From JAKZVK01 sp965248255 (GTDB lineage Bacteria; Acidobacteriota; Terriglobia; Bryobacterales; UBA6623): DNA of 64,000 nt. The translations under genes and the position numbers were made by a program. The stretch is from NCBI GenBank assembly GCA_965248255.1, contig CBDFIW010000004.1:1-64000 (forward strand). Direction: 5' to 3'. Position 1 is the first letter of the stretch. Each line of letters opens with the position of its first letter. Positions 16,449 through 25,552 of the stretch are shown in pieces. Under the pieces are notes generated by a model that saw only the letters and a list, made by a program, of their open reading frames with translations, searched no databases and was not told the DNA's origin.

Positions 16449-16853
16449 ATGACCCTTGAGTCTGACTTCGATTGGGTGACGGCACAATATCATTGCTCGT
16501 TGCCGATCCAGTTCACCCTGCTTCAACAGTCGGTCGAGAAAAGCGTTGCGGTAAGAAAACAGGTCTTCGGGGGACCGCCGCTTGACCGGTTGAGGTTTGA
16601 AGCAATCTCTGATAAAGCGTTTGCCGTCACGTTGTCGTCCCCGCGTTACCCGAAGACGGTCGCCTTCTATCTGTTTGATAACCGCATCGACGTCGTAAAG
16701 GTTGAACAAGACAGCAGAAACACCATGTTCAAGGTGACGCTGGAGCTGAACAACGAGGGGGATTGCGTGTTCCAGATGGACGGAGCCGGGGAGTTCCTAC
16801 GCTGGCAGGTCGCCAGGAAAGCGCTGCAGGGGCTCTTCTTTGGGGAGACCTGA
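16449..16853 (+). CDS. Paralog family member 2, unknown function
   Basis: A 134-residue protein related to those at 14201 and 16972. It begins MTLESDFDWVTAQYHCSLPI and ends with NTMFKVTLELNNEGDCVFQM, then GEFLRWQVARKALQGLFF. The central region (VAFYLFDNRIDVVKV) is predicted as beta strands. It lies two bases after the GNAT-like gene, so the two are co-translated. No known domain, signal peptide or membrane helix is seen. Confidence 0.65.
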   Translation: MTLESDFDWVTAQYHCSLPIQFTLLQQSVEKSVAVRKQVFGGPPLDRLRFEAISDKAFAVTLSSPRYPKTVAFYLFDNRIDVVKVEQDSRNTMFKVTLELNNEGDCVFQMDGAGEFLRWQVARKALQGLFFGET

Positions 16854-16856
16854 AGG

Positions 16857-16957
16857 GCATCAGGATACACGTTCCGGCGTGGGTCTCGCTGACGCCGTTG
16901 CGGGCGTTCGAGAGGCTGCTGGATCCGCGGCGGGCTGGGGTGGTGTACGAGATTTGA
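16857..16957 (+). repeat. Duplicated 3' end of the gene at 16025
   Basis: This stretch repeats the end of the 16025-16447 gene and would encode IRIHVPAWVSLTPLRAFERL and a VVYEI end, but has no start. It separates the second and third paralogs. It shows that a [gene tail + paralog] unit was duplicated in tandem and that the copies have since diverged. Confidence 0.8.
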
Positions 16958-16971
16958 AGAGGCGGTGAGTT

Positions 16972-17382
16972 GTGGAGAGCCAAGCGCAAGACTCCGATTT
17001 TAACTGGGTCCGGGCCAGACAGGAGTGCTCGCTTGCATTTGAGTTCAACCTGCTTCGTCGCGGAGTTGAAGCGAGCACCAAAGAGAGGATCTCTCTTCTG
17101 CCTTCAGAGTGCGCGACAGGTTTTTCCTTACAGAAACAAGACCCCTACACTTTCGGGGTTACCCGGGGTCCTGTGGGCGCATTGGCGGGCCGATCCACAG
17201 TTGTCACGTTCATCTTGGAAAATGACCACATCACCATTGATGGCGGCAAGCAACCCCTCAAGATCACCTTGACGCTGAACGATGAAGGGGAGTGCCGATA
17301 CAGAATCAACGGAGATGGTGAGTTTAAGCGCTGGCAGGTAATACGAAGAGCTTTGGAACCCCTCTTTTTCGATCCATCCTGA
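16972..17382 (+). CDS. Paralog family member 3, unknown function
   Basis: A 136-residue protein closest in its ends to member 1: SDFNWVRARQECSLAFEFNL near the start and ITLTLNDEGECRYRINGDGE, then FKRWQVIRRALEPLFF near the end. The middle is strongly diverged from both paralogs (a VVTFILENDHITIDG strand region remains). It starts with GTG at 16972. The conserved WQV.R.AL..LFF helix in all three copies suggests a fixed binding surface, with a variable core that could recognise different partners. The function is unknown. Confidence 0.65.
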   Translation: MESQAQDSDFNWVRARQECSLAFEFNLLRRGVEASTKERISLLPSECATGFSLQKQDPYTFGVTRGPVGALAGRSTVVTFILENDHITIDGGKQPLKITLTLNDEGECRYRINGDGEFKRWQVIRRALEPLFFDPS

Positions 17383-17567
17383 CCAAGTGATATACTTGAC
17401 GCGACCTCATGAGCGGAGAGATCATCGCCATTTTGGTGAGAGAGAGGGAACGACGTTGACAAGGCAAAACCAAGACAACCGCTACAGATTCAGTGCCCGG
17501 AGGTTAAACATGACTTGGATGTTCTTCTTGATGACACTGTGTTCTTTTTTGGTGACCGGTCCCCTAT

Positions 17568-18664
17568 TATTGACTGCCGCATAATATAGAGTCAGTCAAA
17601 ACAAAGAGAAGACTGTTTCCAGAAGGCCGTGATCAAACGCGGTTTGCGGTACATGCGGCGGAGTGCCTTGCGGGCCCGCTCGTTCAGCTCGCCGTAGTCT
17701 TTCGGACAGACGTTCGGCAACTCGTGCTGCTTCCAGTAAGCCCAGATGTATTCCACCGGATTCAACTCCGGCGCATAGGGTGGCAAGTACTCGGTTGCGA
17801 TGTGGCCTTCGGAGAGTTCGATGAACTCTTGCACCAGGCGGCTACGGTGCGCCGGCAGCCGATCCCAGACGATCAGCAGCGGGCGATCGATATGACGTAC
17901 CAACGCCTTGAGAAAGTCGGTCACTTGCTCTTTGCCGATCGCACCGGGATAGAGCCGGAAGTAGAAGTTACGCAGCGTCAGCCCCGCCGAGACGGAAAGC
18001 TTCTCCCAGTTGAAGTTAAACTGCAGCACCGGTGTTTGGCCACGTGGCGCCCAGGTGCGGCAGCGATGCGGCTTCTGACTCAATCCGCTTTCGTCGATGA
18101 AGACGAGCGTACGGCCTTCGTTTTGGGCTTTTTTTAATGCGCTTCCAGGTCTTGCGCTTCCAGGTGCGGATCCGCTCTTCGTTGCGCTCGCGCGCCTTTC
18201 CGGCCGGGCGTTGCGGGCTCCAGTCGAGCGCTCGCAGGATCTTCCAGGCGTGGCCTGCGTGGTATGCGACCCCGAACTCGTCTCCGGTCAGCCGAGCCAC
18301 CCGCGGACAGCTCCACAGGGGCGTTGGGAAGCCGTGGGCTTCCGGGCCTTCCAGCAGCAGCGACGTCAGGCGTTCGCGTTGTGCGGCATCGAGGAGCGGC
18401 TTGCGTCCGGCGCGCCCGGCCTGGCGGAGTCCGGCCGCACCCTGCTCGCGGTATTGCCGCCGCCACTCACTGACGGTTTGGCGAGCGACGTTCAGCCGTC
18501 TCGCCGTCTCGGACTGATTGTGGCCTTGGTGGAGCAGCCGCATCGCTTCGAAACGGCGCTTCTCCAGCGCCTTGAAATCCCGCTTCACACCTTTGGGGTT
18601 GCCCATACATATATAGATGCTCCACACTGTCAAAAAGTGTCATAATAATTTGCGGGATTCAATA
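17568..18664 (-). mobile_element. IS630-family element, copy 1
   Basis: The ends read TTGACTGCCGCA on the left and, inward from the right, TTGAATCCCGCA, both next to TA, the IS630 target. The element is about 1.1 kb including both TA copies and carries one transposase in two overlapping frames. Copy 2 at 47009-48106 is nearly identical. It is inserted in codon 20 of the membrane-protein gene. Confidence 0.9.
17592..18633 (-). CDS. IS630 transposase, two overlapping frames
   Basis: The first frame (18633 to 18016) encodes an HTH region: FEAMRLLHQGHNQSETARRL followed by NVARQTVSEWRRQYREQG. The second frame (to 17592) encodes the DDE domain: LVFIDESGLSQ, PLLIVWDRLPAHRS and YLPPYAPELNPVEYIW. The frames meet at a run of seven A (on the coding strand) at about 18129-18135. 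Reaching the second frame from seven A needs a +1 shift or slippage, whereas copy 2 with eight A fits the -1 shift expected for such elements. This copy may therefore be a poorer producer of full transposase. Confidence 0.85.
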
Positions 18665-18880
18665 GGACAAGACAAGCCACCTCTTCAAAACGGCGACATG
18701 ACAATGTACGAATGGTCAAGCCTGGTGGTCGGCATCCTGACTTTACTGGTGCTTTCTTGGACGCTTTGTGTCTTGAAGAAATATGCACATGACACGAAAA
18801 TAATTGCAGAAACGTCCGTCGAGCAATTACCACGACCCTGCCTTGTCCTGAAACGATCAGCCGACGCTTCAATTGAGGCA

Positions 18881-19909
18881 GACTGGGGTATTTACTTGAC
18901 TCAGGTGACCCCTACATCTTGTGGTCGACAGAAGCAGCATTTTCAGTGCCGCCGATGATGGACTTGTATGGCACGGGGTCGATGGCGACCGCCTGTTGCA
19001 CAAGTCGATAGAAGAGCTTCCCTCGGCTGCGAGAGTTGCGTCGATTAAAGCGGAAGGTAAACTCGTCCAGGTAGTAGTCCAGATGCTCGGGGTTGACGGC
19101 CCCCTGATGCGTCCCCAGCAGCCAACGCTTCAAAAGCAACGCCACGCGGTGCACTCGGGGCAGCAGCTTCGAGGCCGACTCCGGCCCCTCATCGAGGAAC
19201 GTTACTTCGTGCCGGTAGCCGCGCTTCTGTAGCGGCTCATAGCCCAGCCAGCCGTCGGTATGAACCGTGCTGCCCCGTTCAATCGCTTCTTCGGCAAAGG
19301 GCATCAAGCTTTCTGCGCTCGCATCCCGGACTCTGCGCATCCGAAGCCGTCCCGTTCCCCTGCCGTCCTCCTGGGCGGCGATGGCAATCAACGATTTGGT
19401 ATAGGTCTGGCGACCGCGCACGCCCTCTTCTGGGCTGCCCCAGTACGTCTCGTCCACCTCCACACGGCCGCTGAGGCGGTCGCGACCGGGGCGCACCATG
19501 GCGCGGCGCAACTTGTGCAGCCAGCTCCAGGCCGTCTTGTAGCTGCCCAGCCCCAAGACTCGCTGCAGCCCCAGGGCACTCACTCCGTTTTTCTGACTGG
19601 TCACCCACCAGATGGCTCGCAACCACAGCCGCAGGGGCTGACGAGTGTCCTGGAACACCGTGCCAGCGGTGACCGAGGTCTGCCGACCGCAGCCCGAGCA
19701 CTCCCACAGCCCTTGCCGGACCGGCCAAGCCGCGCCGTGTCCGCAGCGCGGACAGCGGAATCCTTCCGGCCAGCGCAGCTGGAACAGATAATCCCGACAA
19801 GCCTCCTCCGTCGCAAAGCGGGCCTCGAACTCAGCCAAGTTCCGCGGATAGTCCTCCATCGCACCGCATACTACATCTTGGGGCTACCTGAGTCAAGTAA
19901 ATACCCCAT
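18881..19909 (-). mobile_element. IS1595-family element
   Basis: Terminal inverted repeats share GGGGTATTTACTTGACTCAG on both sides, and TTGAGGCA (18873-18880 and 19910-19917) is duplicated as an 8-bp target repeat, as known for IS1595. Removing the element and one repeat restores the frame of the membrane-protein gene. The outermost one or two bases are uncertain. Confidence 0.9.
18912..19859 (-). CDS. IS1595 transposase (ISXO2-like, zinc ribbon)
   Basis: A complete 315-residue transposase. An N-terminal zinc ribbon (FRCPRCGHG ... WECSGCGRQ) is followed by the ISXO2-like catalytic domain with VEVDETYWGSPEEG (first Asp), STVHTDGWLGYEPL (second Asp) and EFTFRFNRR at the C terminus. No frameshift is seen, so it may be active. 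Confidence 0.92.
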   Translation of the reverse strand: MEDYPRNLAEFEARFATEEACRDYLFQLRWPEGFRCPRCGHGAAWPVRQGLWECSGCGRQTSVTAGTVFQDTRQPLRLWLRAIWWVTSQKNGVSALGLQRVLGLGSYKTAWSWLHKLRRAMVRPGRDRLSGRVEVDETYWGSPEEGVRGRQTYTKSLIAIAAQEDGRGTGRLRMRRVRDASAESLMPFAEEAIERGSTVHTDGWLGYEPLQKRGYRHEVTFLDEGPESASKLLPRVHRVALLLKRWLLGTHQGAVNPEHLDYYLDEFTFRFNRRNSRSRGKLFYRLVQQAVAIDPVPYKSIIGGTENAASVDHKM

Positions 19910-20434
19910 TTGAGGCAGTTATGGCAGGAGAAACAACTGGCTCTCGCCTTAACGATGATCCAAACTTGACTTTTGTGAACGTTGGCACTGGACCAGCCGT
20001 GAACTGCCGATACTTCTCTAGAGACACGGGGGGAACAAAGAAGGGGGAACCATACGAGCTACCTGAGATTGAACCGTCTAAATGCTTCACCTCCGGTCAT
20101 GTGTTCAACGGGCTACCTAAAAATTGCGTCGTTACAATCGAATACGAGAGCATCGCGGGTTCCCCTTACAGAACCGAGATGACGATTGAGGACCGAAAGT
20201 GGTTTAAGGAAATAATATTTTGTCCCCCAGGCGCGGGCCGCCTGAAAACTTAAGACTAAGTGGGACATCGGAGACCTAGCACGGAATCGCTGAATCGGCC
20301 CACCAACCGCCGCGAGAGCCGGAAAGTAGCTAGCGGTTTAAGCGGGTATATTCGACCGGCGTGACCCAGCTTCAACGGTCCTCGATGTTTGCGCGATCGG
20401 GCAACAGGCCACGCCCTTGTCCGCAAGCTCTTAG

Positions 20435-22098
20435 CCCGCATTTCCAATTTGATTCAAACCTCTCGACCTTCCGGCGGCCTTGAGCGTCTTTATTCATAGG
20501 GGCTAGAGCCCGATGAGGACGCCATGGAGGCCAACACCCAATGGGTGAAAAACAAAACAAGCCGTTCCAGCTAAGCTTCAACGGTTTGTTGAAAGTCGAT
20601 TTCCAAGGATCGCGTGTCACTTCCGACGGCGGGCTGATCCTGGTTCGGGAGTTGGACGAACGGCTCGGGCTCGGGAAGCTGATCGAGGAGCATCTCAGCG
20701 ACTCGCGACAAGGCTTGAACAAGAAGTTCCCGCTGGCCGATCTGCTGCGGCAGTCGGTTTACAGCCGACTCGCCGGCTACGAGGACCTCAATGACGCCGT
20801 TCGAGTATCCGCCGATCCGACCTTTCGCTTGATCGGCTCGCAGAAGAACTGGGATCGCGGCGGGGCGCTCACCTCGCGGCTACAGAGCTTCGAGACAGGG
20901 CTGCTCGCGAGTGAGGAGAATCTGCTGGGATTGATGGCGGTGAACCGCGAGTTGGTCGCGCAAGCCGAGACGACGGACGACTGCGAGCGCGTCGTTCTCG
21001 ACATGGACTCCACCGAGAGCCCCGTCCATGGCCAACAAGAAGGCAGCGCCTATAACGGCCATTTCGAGTCCATCTGCTACCACCCACTGTTGCTGTTCAA
21101 CCAGCACGGCGATTGTCTGGCCGCCAAGCTGCGTCCCGGCAATGTGCACAGCGCTGACGACTGGGACGAGTTGCTGCTGCCGGAGATCGAGCGCCAACAG
21201 GCTGCGGGCAAACAGGTCACCTTCCGCGGCGATGCGGCCTTTGCTAAGCCGGAGATTTATGAGTCTTCGGAGAAACGCGGAGTGCAGTACGCCATTCGCA
21301 TTCCGGCCAACAAGAGCTTGGAATTGGAGATCGAAGACATCTTGTTTCGCCCGCCGGGAAGGCCCTCCCGGAAGCCCTTGGTGCGCTACAAGAGTTTTCG
21401 CTATCAGGCGGAGAGTTGGTCGCAGGCGAGGCGGATCGTCGCCCAGGTCGAACATCACCAGGGCGAGCTGTTCCCGCGGGTCGGATTCATCGTGACGAGC
21501 CTGCGCTTGCCAAGCCGCTCGGTGGTGCGCTTCTACAACAAGCGCGGCACGGCCGAGCAGTGGATCAAGGAAGGCAAACAGGCCACGCACTGGACGCGGC
21601 TGTCGTGCCATCGCTTCCGGGCCAACGAAGTGCGACTGCAACTCAGCGTGCTGGCCTATAACCTGGGCAACTTGTGGCGGCGGCTGGGGCTGCCGCACAG
21701 GATCAAGAGCTGGTCGCTGACGAGCTTGCAGCAGCGGCTAATGAAGACCGGCGGCCGTCTGGTCAAACATGCCCGCTACTACTGGTTGCTGTTGGCCCAG
21801 GGACATCTGAACCGGCGGCTGTTCGGTGACATGCTGAGCAGGATCTGGGCGCTGCCTGTGCCCGGAGGGTAACGCGGCGAGCGCGGGGCAGCCGGAGCGG
21901 GGAGTTGCCGAGAGGCAAGGTCGGAGCGGTGTCGGCAGAGTGGCCGCTGGCGTTGCCGGAACGCCTTGACCGGACCCGATCTGAAGGCGGACCGGCGAAG
22001 AAAGCAGGATCGAACGTGAAAGCAGTGCGAAAACGTTGCACCGCAGCCGTGGCTCGCCTATGCTGTCAGTACCGGGATGGCCAAAACGGTAATCCTGG
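20435..22098 (+). mobile_element. IS1380-family element, copy A
   Basis: A 1664-bp element bounded by imperfect inverted repeats (left CCCGCATTTCCAATTTG; right, read inward, CCAGGATTACCGTTTTG) and a 5-bp target duplication CTTAG at 20430-20434 and 22099-22103. Copy B at 61486-63149 has the same length and almost the same sequence; one synonymous difference was seen in the transposase. Confidence 0.93.
20541..21872 (+). CDS. IS1380-family transposase (copy A)
   Basis: A 443-residue DDE transposase. Visible features are VDFQGSRVTSDGGLILVREL at the N terminus, VVLDMDSTESPVHG (first catalytic Asp), FRGDAAFAKPEIYE (second Asp) and VVRFYNKRGTAEQWIKEGKQ with the C-terminal Glu, then LAYNLGNLWRRLGL. 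It is intact and should be active in trans on copy B. Confidence 0.95.
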   Translation: MGEKQNKPFQLSFNGLLKVDFQGSRVTSDGGLILVRELDERLGLGKLIEEHLSDSRQGLNKKFPLADLLRQSVYSRLAGYEDLNDAVRVSADPTFRLIGSQKNWDRGGALTSRLQSFETGLLASEENLLGLMAVNRELVAQAETTDDCERVVLDMDSTESPVHGQQEGSAYNGHFESICYHPLLLFNQHGDCLAAKLRPGNVHSADDWDELLLPEIERQQAAGKQVTFRGDAAFAKPEIYESSEKRGVQYAIRIPANKSLELEIEDILFRPPGRPSRKPLVRYKSFRYQAESWSQARRIVAQVEHHQGELFPRVGFIVTSLRLPSRSVVRFYNKRGTAEQWIKEGKQATHWTRLSCHRFRANEVRLQLSVLAYNLGNLWRRLGLPHRIKSWSLTSLQQRLMKTGGRLVKHARYYWLLLAQGHLNRRLFGDMLSRIWALPVPGG

Positions 22099-22153
22099 CT
22101 TAGCTAGCTATTAGCTACTAAAGATAGAAAAGATCACACAGCGCACGCTGCTT

Positions 22154-23530
22154 CTAGCGGGCCGCCCCAGGACAGTCGAAGGGCTCGTTGGCCGCGACAT
22201 AGCCGTTCCGCCGCCCGAACCAATAAGCCAACAGATAGGGCGCCTGGGACATCGCCACCATCTGGGGCCCGCCTACTAGTGGTGCTGTCGCGATGGATTC
22301 GAGTTCTCCCACCTGGTCGTCGCGAGGACCGGTTTCCAAAAGAATCTGACGGCCGGTCTCTGCCGCTCCGGAGCCCGGAAAAGCCCGCTCGTAGGCAAAG
22401 CCACTGAAAGCCACCCAGTAGTCCCTTATGTCGTCGGAAAACTGCCATTCGCCTCGCTGGGACCATTGCTCGCTCACCATCTGCTTGTACAGCGAGCGGT
22501 TCGTCTCGCTCTTCTCGGTCCTCATCAGGTAGCGGTACAGCGTAAACGCCATCGGATGAGGCCACAAGTGCTTGTAGCGTTTCTTCTTGAGGCCCAGCAA
22601 GAACGCTTCCACGTACTCGGGCCGCCGGGCCAGCTTCTCGTATTGACTGACGAAGCGCTCGCTCCCGGTCGTGAGGATCCCAATAGCGAGCAGGCCCAGC
22701 CCGAACAAAGGATATGCCGGTTCCGCCCAACTCTCCGCAGACATGTCGGAATACTGAATGACGCCGCCATGCCCCGGCAGTTTCATCCCGTGGGCAATCA
22801 TGTAGTCCAAAGCCGCCTCGATGTCTCCCTTCGCCAAACCCTTGCGTTTGGCATCGGACGATACTTCCAGATAGGCGGCGAACGCGCACAAGGCAAACAA
22901 AACTTGGTCTACGCTGAGGTGGCGCGGGACGAAATAGTCGCCCACGAGAGCGTAGGATCCGGCAGCGGTTTCGACGGTGCGGCCCTTCTCCCACATCTTG
23001 GGAGTCGTGGCAAAAATCTTCCCCATCTCGTTCTTGTGAATCGCGGCGCGAACAGATCTCCCCGGCACGCCCGACACGGTAGCCAGGTGATGCAAGCCAT
23101 CGAAGGCGTGGTCGGCGACGGCTAGGTCGGCGGGGTTTTGGGTGACCTGGAAGCGATAGCAAGCGGCTTCGAGATACCAGGCCGTATTCGCCAGAACGTC
23201 ATCGGTAGTGATCGAACCGAAAGGCCAATCTCGCGGCGCTTCAGGAGGGAAGTGAACCGGGAGATACTTCGAGTAGCCCGGCATCGCCAAGAAGCGCCAC
23301 ACTCCTCCGGCCGCATCCGTAAAGCGCTCTGCAATGCGCTTCTCAAACTGCTGTGCCTTATCCTCGAGAGAGCAAAACCCGCGCCTGGCGGGTGGATCGG
23401 CAGGAGCAGCAACACCGGTGTGCCGCCAAATGAGGCGGAGCGCCAGAGCAGGACCCACGTTGGCAAGAAACTTTCGTCGAGAAGCGCCGCGCCCCAGGCT
23501 CTTGCGAAGGTCTGAAACAGCTTCGTCCAT
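22154..23530 (-). CDS. Secreted host protein with Tat signal, unknown function
   Basis: A 458-residue protein with a twin-arginine signal (ASRRKFLANVGPALALRLI), so it is probably exported folded. The rest is rich in aromatic and helical segments (NTAWYLEAACYRFQV, YSDMSAESWAEPAYPLFGLG, YWVAFSGFAYERAFP) with a regular helix-pair look like alpha/alpha-barrel proteins. No catalytic motif is recognised. It is a host-type gene lying among phage genes, between a full IS1380 and an IS1380 remnant, so it entered this place by rearrangement or the prophage was broken around it. No frameshift is seen. Confidence 0.6.
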   Translation of the reverse strand: MDEAVSDLRKSLGRGASRRKFLANVGPALALRLIWRHTGVAAPADPPARRGFCSLEDKAQQFEKRIAERFTDAAGGVWRFLAMPGYSKYLPVHFPPEAPRDWPFGSITTDDVLANTAWYLEAACYRFQVTQNPADLAVADHAFDGLHHLATVSGVPGRSVRAAIHKNEMGKIFATTPKMWEKGRTVETAAGSYALVGDYFVPRHLSVDQVLFALCAFAAYLEVSSDAKRKGLAKGDIEAALDYMIAHGMKLPGHGGVIQYSDMSAESWAEPAYPLFGLGLLAIGILTTGSERFVSQYEKLARRPEYVEAFLLGLKKKRYKHLWPHPMAFTLYRYLMRTEKSETNRSLYKQMVSEQWSQRGEWQFSDDIRDYWVAFSGFAYERAFPGSGAAETGRQILLETGPRDDQVGELESIATAPLVGGPQMVAMSQAPYLLAYWFGRRNGYVAANEPFDCPGAAR

Positions 23531-23578
23531 ATCGGAGCCTCAATACAGAAGAGTGTATGTGGTAGCTGGGGGTTTCAG

Positions 23579-24152
23579 CCAGGATTTCCATTTTGGCCCT
23601 GGCACGGTCGCAGTATACACCCGCGCTGCCCCGAAGACCACGTCTTTTCGTGCTGAACCCTGCACATCACCTCCGCCGGTAGGCGCCAGGGCTCGTCCAT
23701 CCGCTCACAGACGTTGATTGAGCGGGCTGAACGGCGCTCCGGCCGACACTGCCCCCTTCGAAACTTTTTTGGAGCCAAAACTGTTGGTCCTCGCCCGGTC
23801 AACGCTACCCGCTCGGCAGCGGCAGCGCCCAGATCCTGTGCAGCATGTCGCCGAACAGCCTGCGGTTCAGATGCCCCTCGGCCAGCAGCAGCCAATAGTA
23901 CCGCGCGTGCTTGACCAGCCTACCACCCGTCTTCATCAACCTGTGTTGCAAACTCGTTAGCGACCAGCTTTTGATTCGTTGCGGTAGCCCTAGCCGTCGC
24001 CACAGGTTGCCCAGGTTGTAGGCCAGCACGCTGAGTTGCAGCCGTACCTCGTTGGCTCGGAAGCGGTGACACGACAATCGGGTCCAGTGCGTGGCCTGTT
24101 TGCCTTCTTTGATCCACTGCTCCGCCGTGCCGCGCTTGTTGTAGAACCGCAC
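23579..24152 (-). mobile_element. IS1380-family remnant, diverged (right end only)
   Basis: The right terminal repeat CCAGGATTTCCATTTTGGCC begins at about 23579. The transposase tail is readable on the minus strand from VRFYNKRGTAEQWIKEGKQ through LLLAEGHLNRRLFGDML to the stop at 23805. It differs at many positions from copies A and B, so it is an older relative. The first two thirds of the gene and the left end are missing. Confidence 0.8.
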
Positions 24153-24366
24153 CAGCGAGCACCGGCCAAGGAAGCGAACTGTTCCCTCCTTGTAGCAAGT
24201 CCCGTGTGTCTCGGTCAAAGCTCTTCGGTCCCAATCGGCACGATCGGGCAGTTGTCAACGGGAGCCCGTTTACTGTGGTGACTGCGAGAGGAGCCGGACG
24301 AGCCAGAGGATAGCCCCAAACGACCCCGCCACGCAGCCATTTGTCGGGCAGCCCCCGCAGTTCCCC

Positions 24367-25333
24367 CTACTTGTACTCGATGGTCGATTCGGCGTTGGTG
24401 TAGGTGATGTCGGAGTCCGCGCCGAACTTGCGGCAACCGCTCCACTCGGACTCGGTTCGATGGAAATAGGGCTTCTTGGAAGAGCGTTGAAAGTCTTGCG
24501 CCCGCACGGGCAGCAGATAGTCGCGGTCGCCGATCGGCACGTAATCGTAGTCGATGCTGTCGGAAATCTGCCGGACAGGGAACTTGGGGGGGGGGGGGGG
24601 GGGGGGAGATGCCCAGCCTCTCGGAGCGTTCAATGCGCAGCACGTGGCCCGTCTGCTTGTCGATCGAGGTCAGTCCCCGGTAGCCGAAGCTGCGGCGTTT
24701 CTTTCTGGGTCCATCCTCAATACCGTAGCGGCGATTCGTCATTTCCATGCGGAAGACGGCCACGTCGCGCCCGCCGATCACGGCGCTCCCCGCGGGCTCG
24801 AACACGGTCCCGGCTTCGGGCCGGAACAGGTCGTAAAGGGACATCCCGAATTGACCGTAGCTGTCGACCCGTCTGTAGTCCTTGCGGTACGGACGGCCGT
24901 TGAGGATGACGTTGCGGTAGGACTCGCGCCTGTCGACGAACTGGACCTGGGCGGTTATTTTTTCAGTCTTTCGCCAATCGGAGCCGGATTCACTGGTGAA
25001 AAACCGTGAGGTCTTAGTGCAGATGAAGTTGGGCAGGTTGTCGGTGTAGGCCAGCGCGACGCGGCGGGCGCGCTCGATCAGGGCGGCATCGCTCTCGACC
25101 GGGGCGAGTTCGGTCGCCTCCGGGTCCGGTTCTGGTTCGGGACGAGGAGCTTTGATCGGCTCAGCCTGCCGGGACAGGATCTTCGCCAACTCCTCTCGGA
25201 CGATCTCGCGGACTCGCTGCTCATCCATCACCTCACCCTGATCGGGCGGCTCGACCGGCGCGCTGACGTCCTGCGCAAAGCCGGCCGAGGCTACGGCGGC
25301 GATGCCCAGAACGATGAGTCGATACAGGGCCAT
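24367..25333 (-). pseudogene. Acidobacterial secreted protein frameshifted at a poly-C tract
   Basis: The start has a signal peptide (LYRLIVLGIAAVASAGFAQD). The body has ALAYTDNLPNFICTKTSRFF, RRESYRNVILNGRPY, GQFGMSLYDLF, FGYRGLTSIDKQTGHVLRIE, a pattern I associate with acidobacterial hypothetical proteins. At 24586-24606 a run of 21 C on the coding strand shifts the frame. The natural continuation is in another frame: SIDYDYVPIGDRDYLLPVRA, RTESEWSGCRKFGADSDITY, ending at 24367. With the tract read as given, the frame runs on without homology to 24215. Either a phase-variable switch or a sequencing error explains this. Confidence 0.7.
24586..24606 (+). repeat. Poly-G tract of 21 bases (poly-C in the gene)
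   Basis: Twenty-one consecutive G. It encodes prolines in the minus-strand gene and causes the frame change there. Together with the tract at 13223 it makes two such runs in one window. Confidence 0.9.
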
Positions 25334-25383
25334 GGGCGCGACTCCCAGTATAGTCTGTGACGGCGGGTCGCTGGATGGGGTTT

Positions 25384-25471
25384 CGAGTGCATTTTTTTCG
25401 CGTTTTTCTGGCGCCGGGCGGGACTTCGATCCTACAATGAGGCCAGAACATAAATGACTGATTTTGTTTTG
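25384..25471 (+). promoter_or_regulatory. Repeated promoter-like block, copy 2
   Basis: Second copy of the block at 12491-12579. The TACAAT -10 element and flanks are kept. It also includes the equivalent of the first seven codons of the holin-like gene (MTDFVLF here, MADFVLV there), followed by a stop after six more codons, so it is a copied promoter plus gene start now placed before the structural genes. The host sequence to its left ends at about 25340-25380. Confidence 0.55.
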
Positions 25472-25552
25472 TTTCCGTTTTCGGATAAGGCTTGATCTGC
25501 TCCTTGAACTTTGGAGGCGGCCCGAGCCGGGAGGTGTGCTTTCTTCAAGCGG

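Larger units (their letters stand above)
17510..20253 (+). pseudogene. Membrane protein gene split by IS630 and IS1595
   Basis: Three pieces rejoin in one frame when the elements and one copy of each target duplication are removed: 17510-17569, 18665-18880 and 19918-20253. The rebuilt 203-residue protein has an N-terminal hydrophobic segment (MFFLMTLCSFLVTGPLLL), a second one (LVVGILTLLVLSWTL), and a soluble C-terminal part with LTFVNVGTGPAVNCRYF and CVVTIEYES. GGAGG precedes the ATG. No family is recognised. It lies downstream of the third paralog on the same strand. As it stands only disjointed fragments could be made, so it is inactive. Confidence 0.75.

Noticed and set aside
17387..17584. 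A 65-residue protein ending in the IS630 end
   Set aside because: Its frame matches the start of the interrupted membrane gene at 17510, which explains it better.
20254..20429. A tRNA or small RNA gene between the disrupted gene and IS1380
   Set aside because: No cloverleaf or convincing promoter-terminator pair was found by eye.
22134..23162. A second minus-strand protein overlapping the Tat-signal gene
   Set aside because: It is a frame-shifted shadow of 22154-23530, with no domain pattern.
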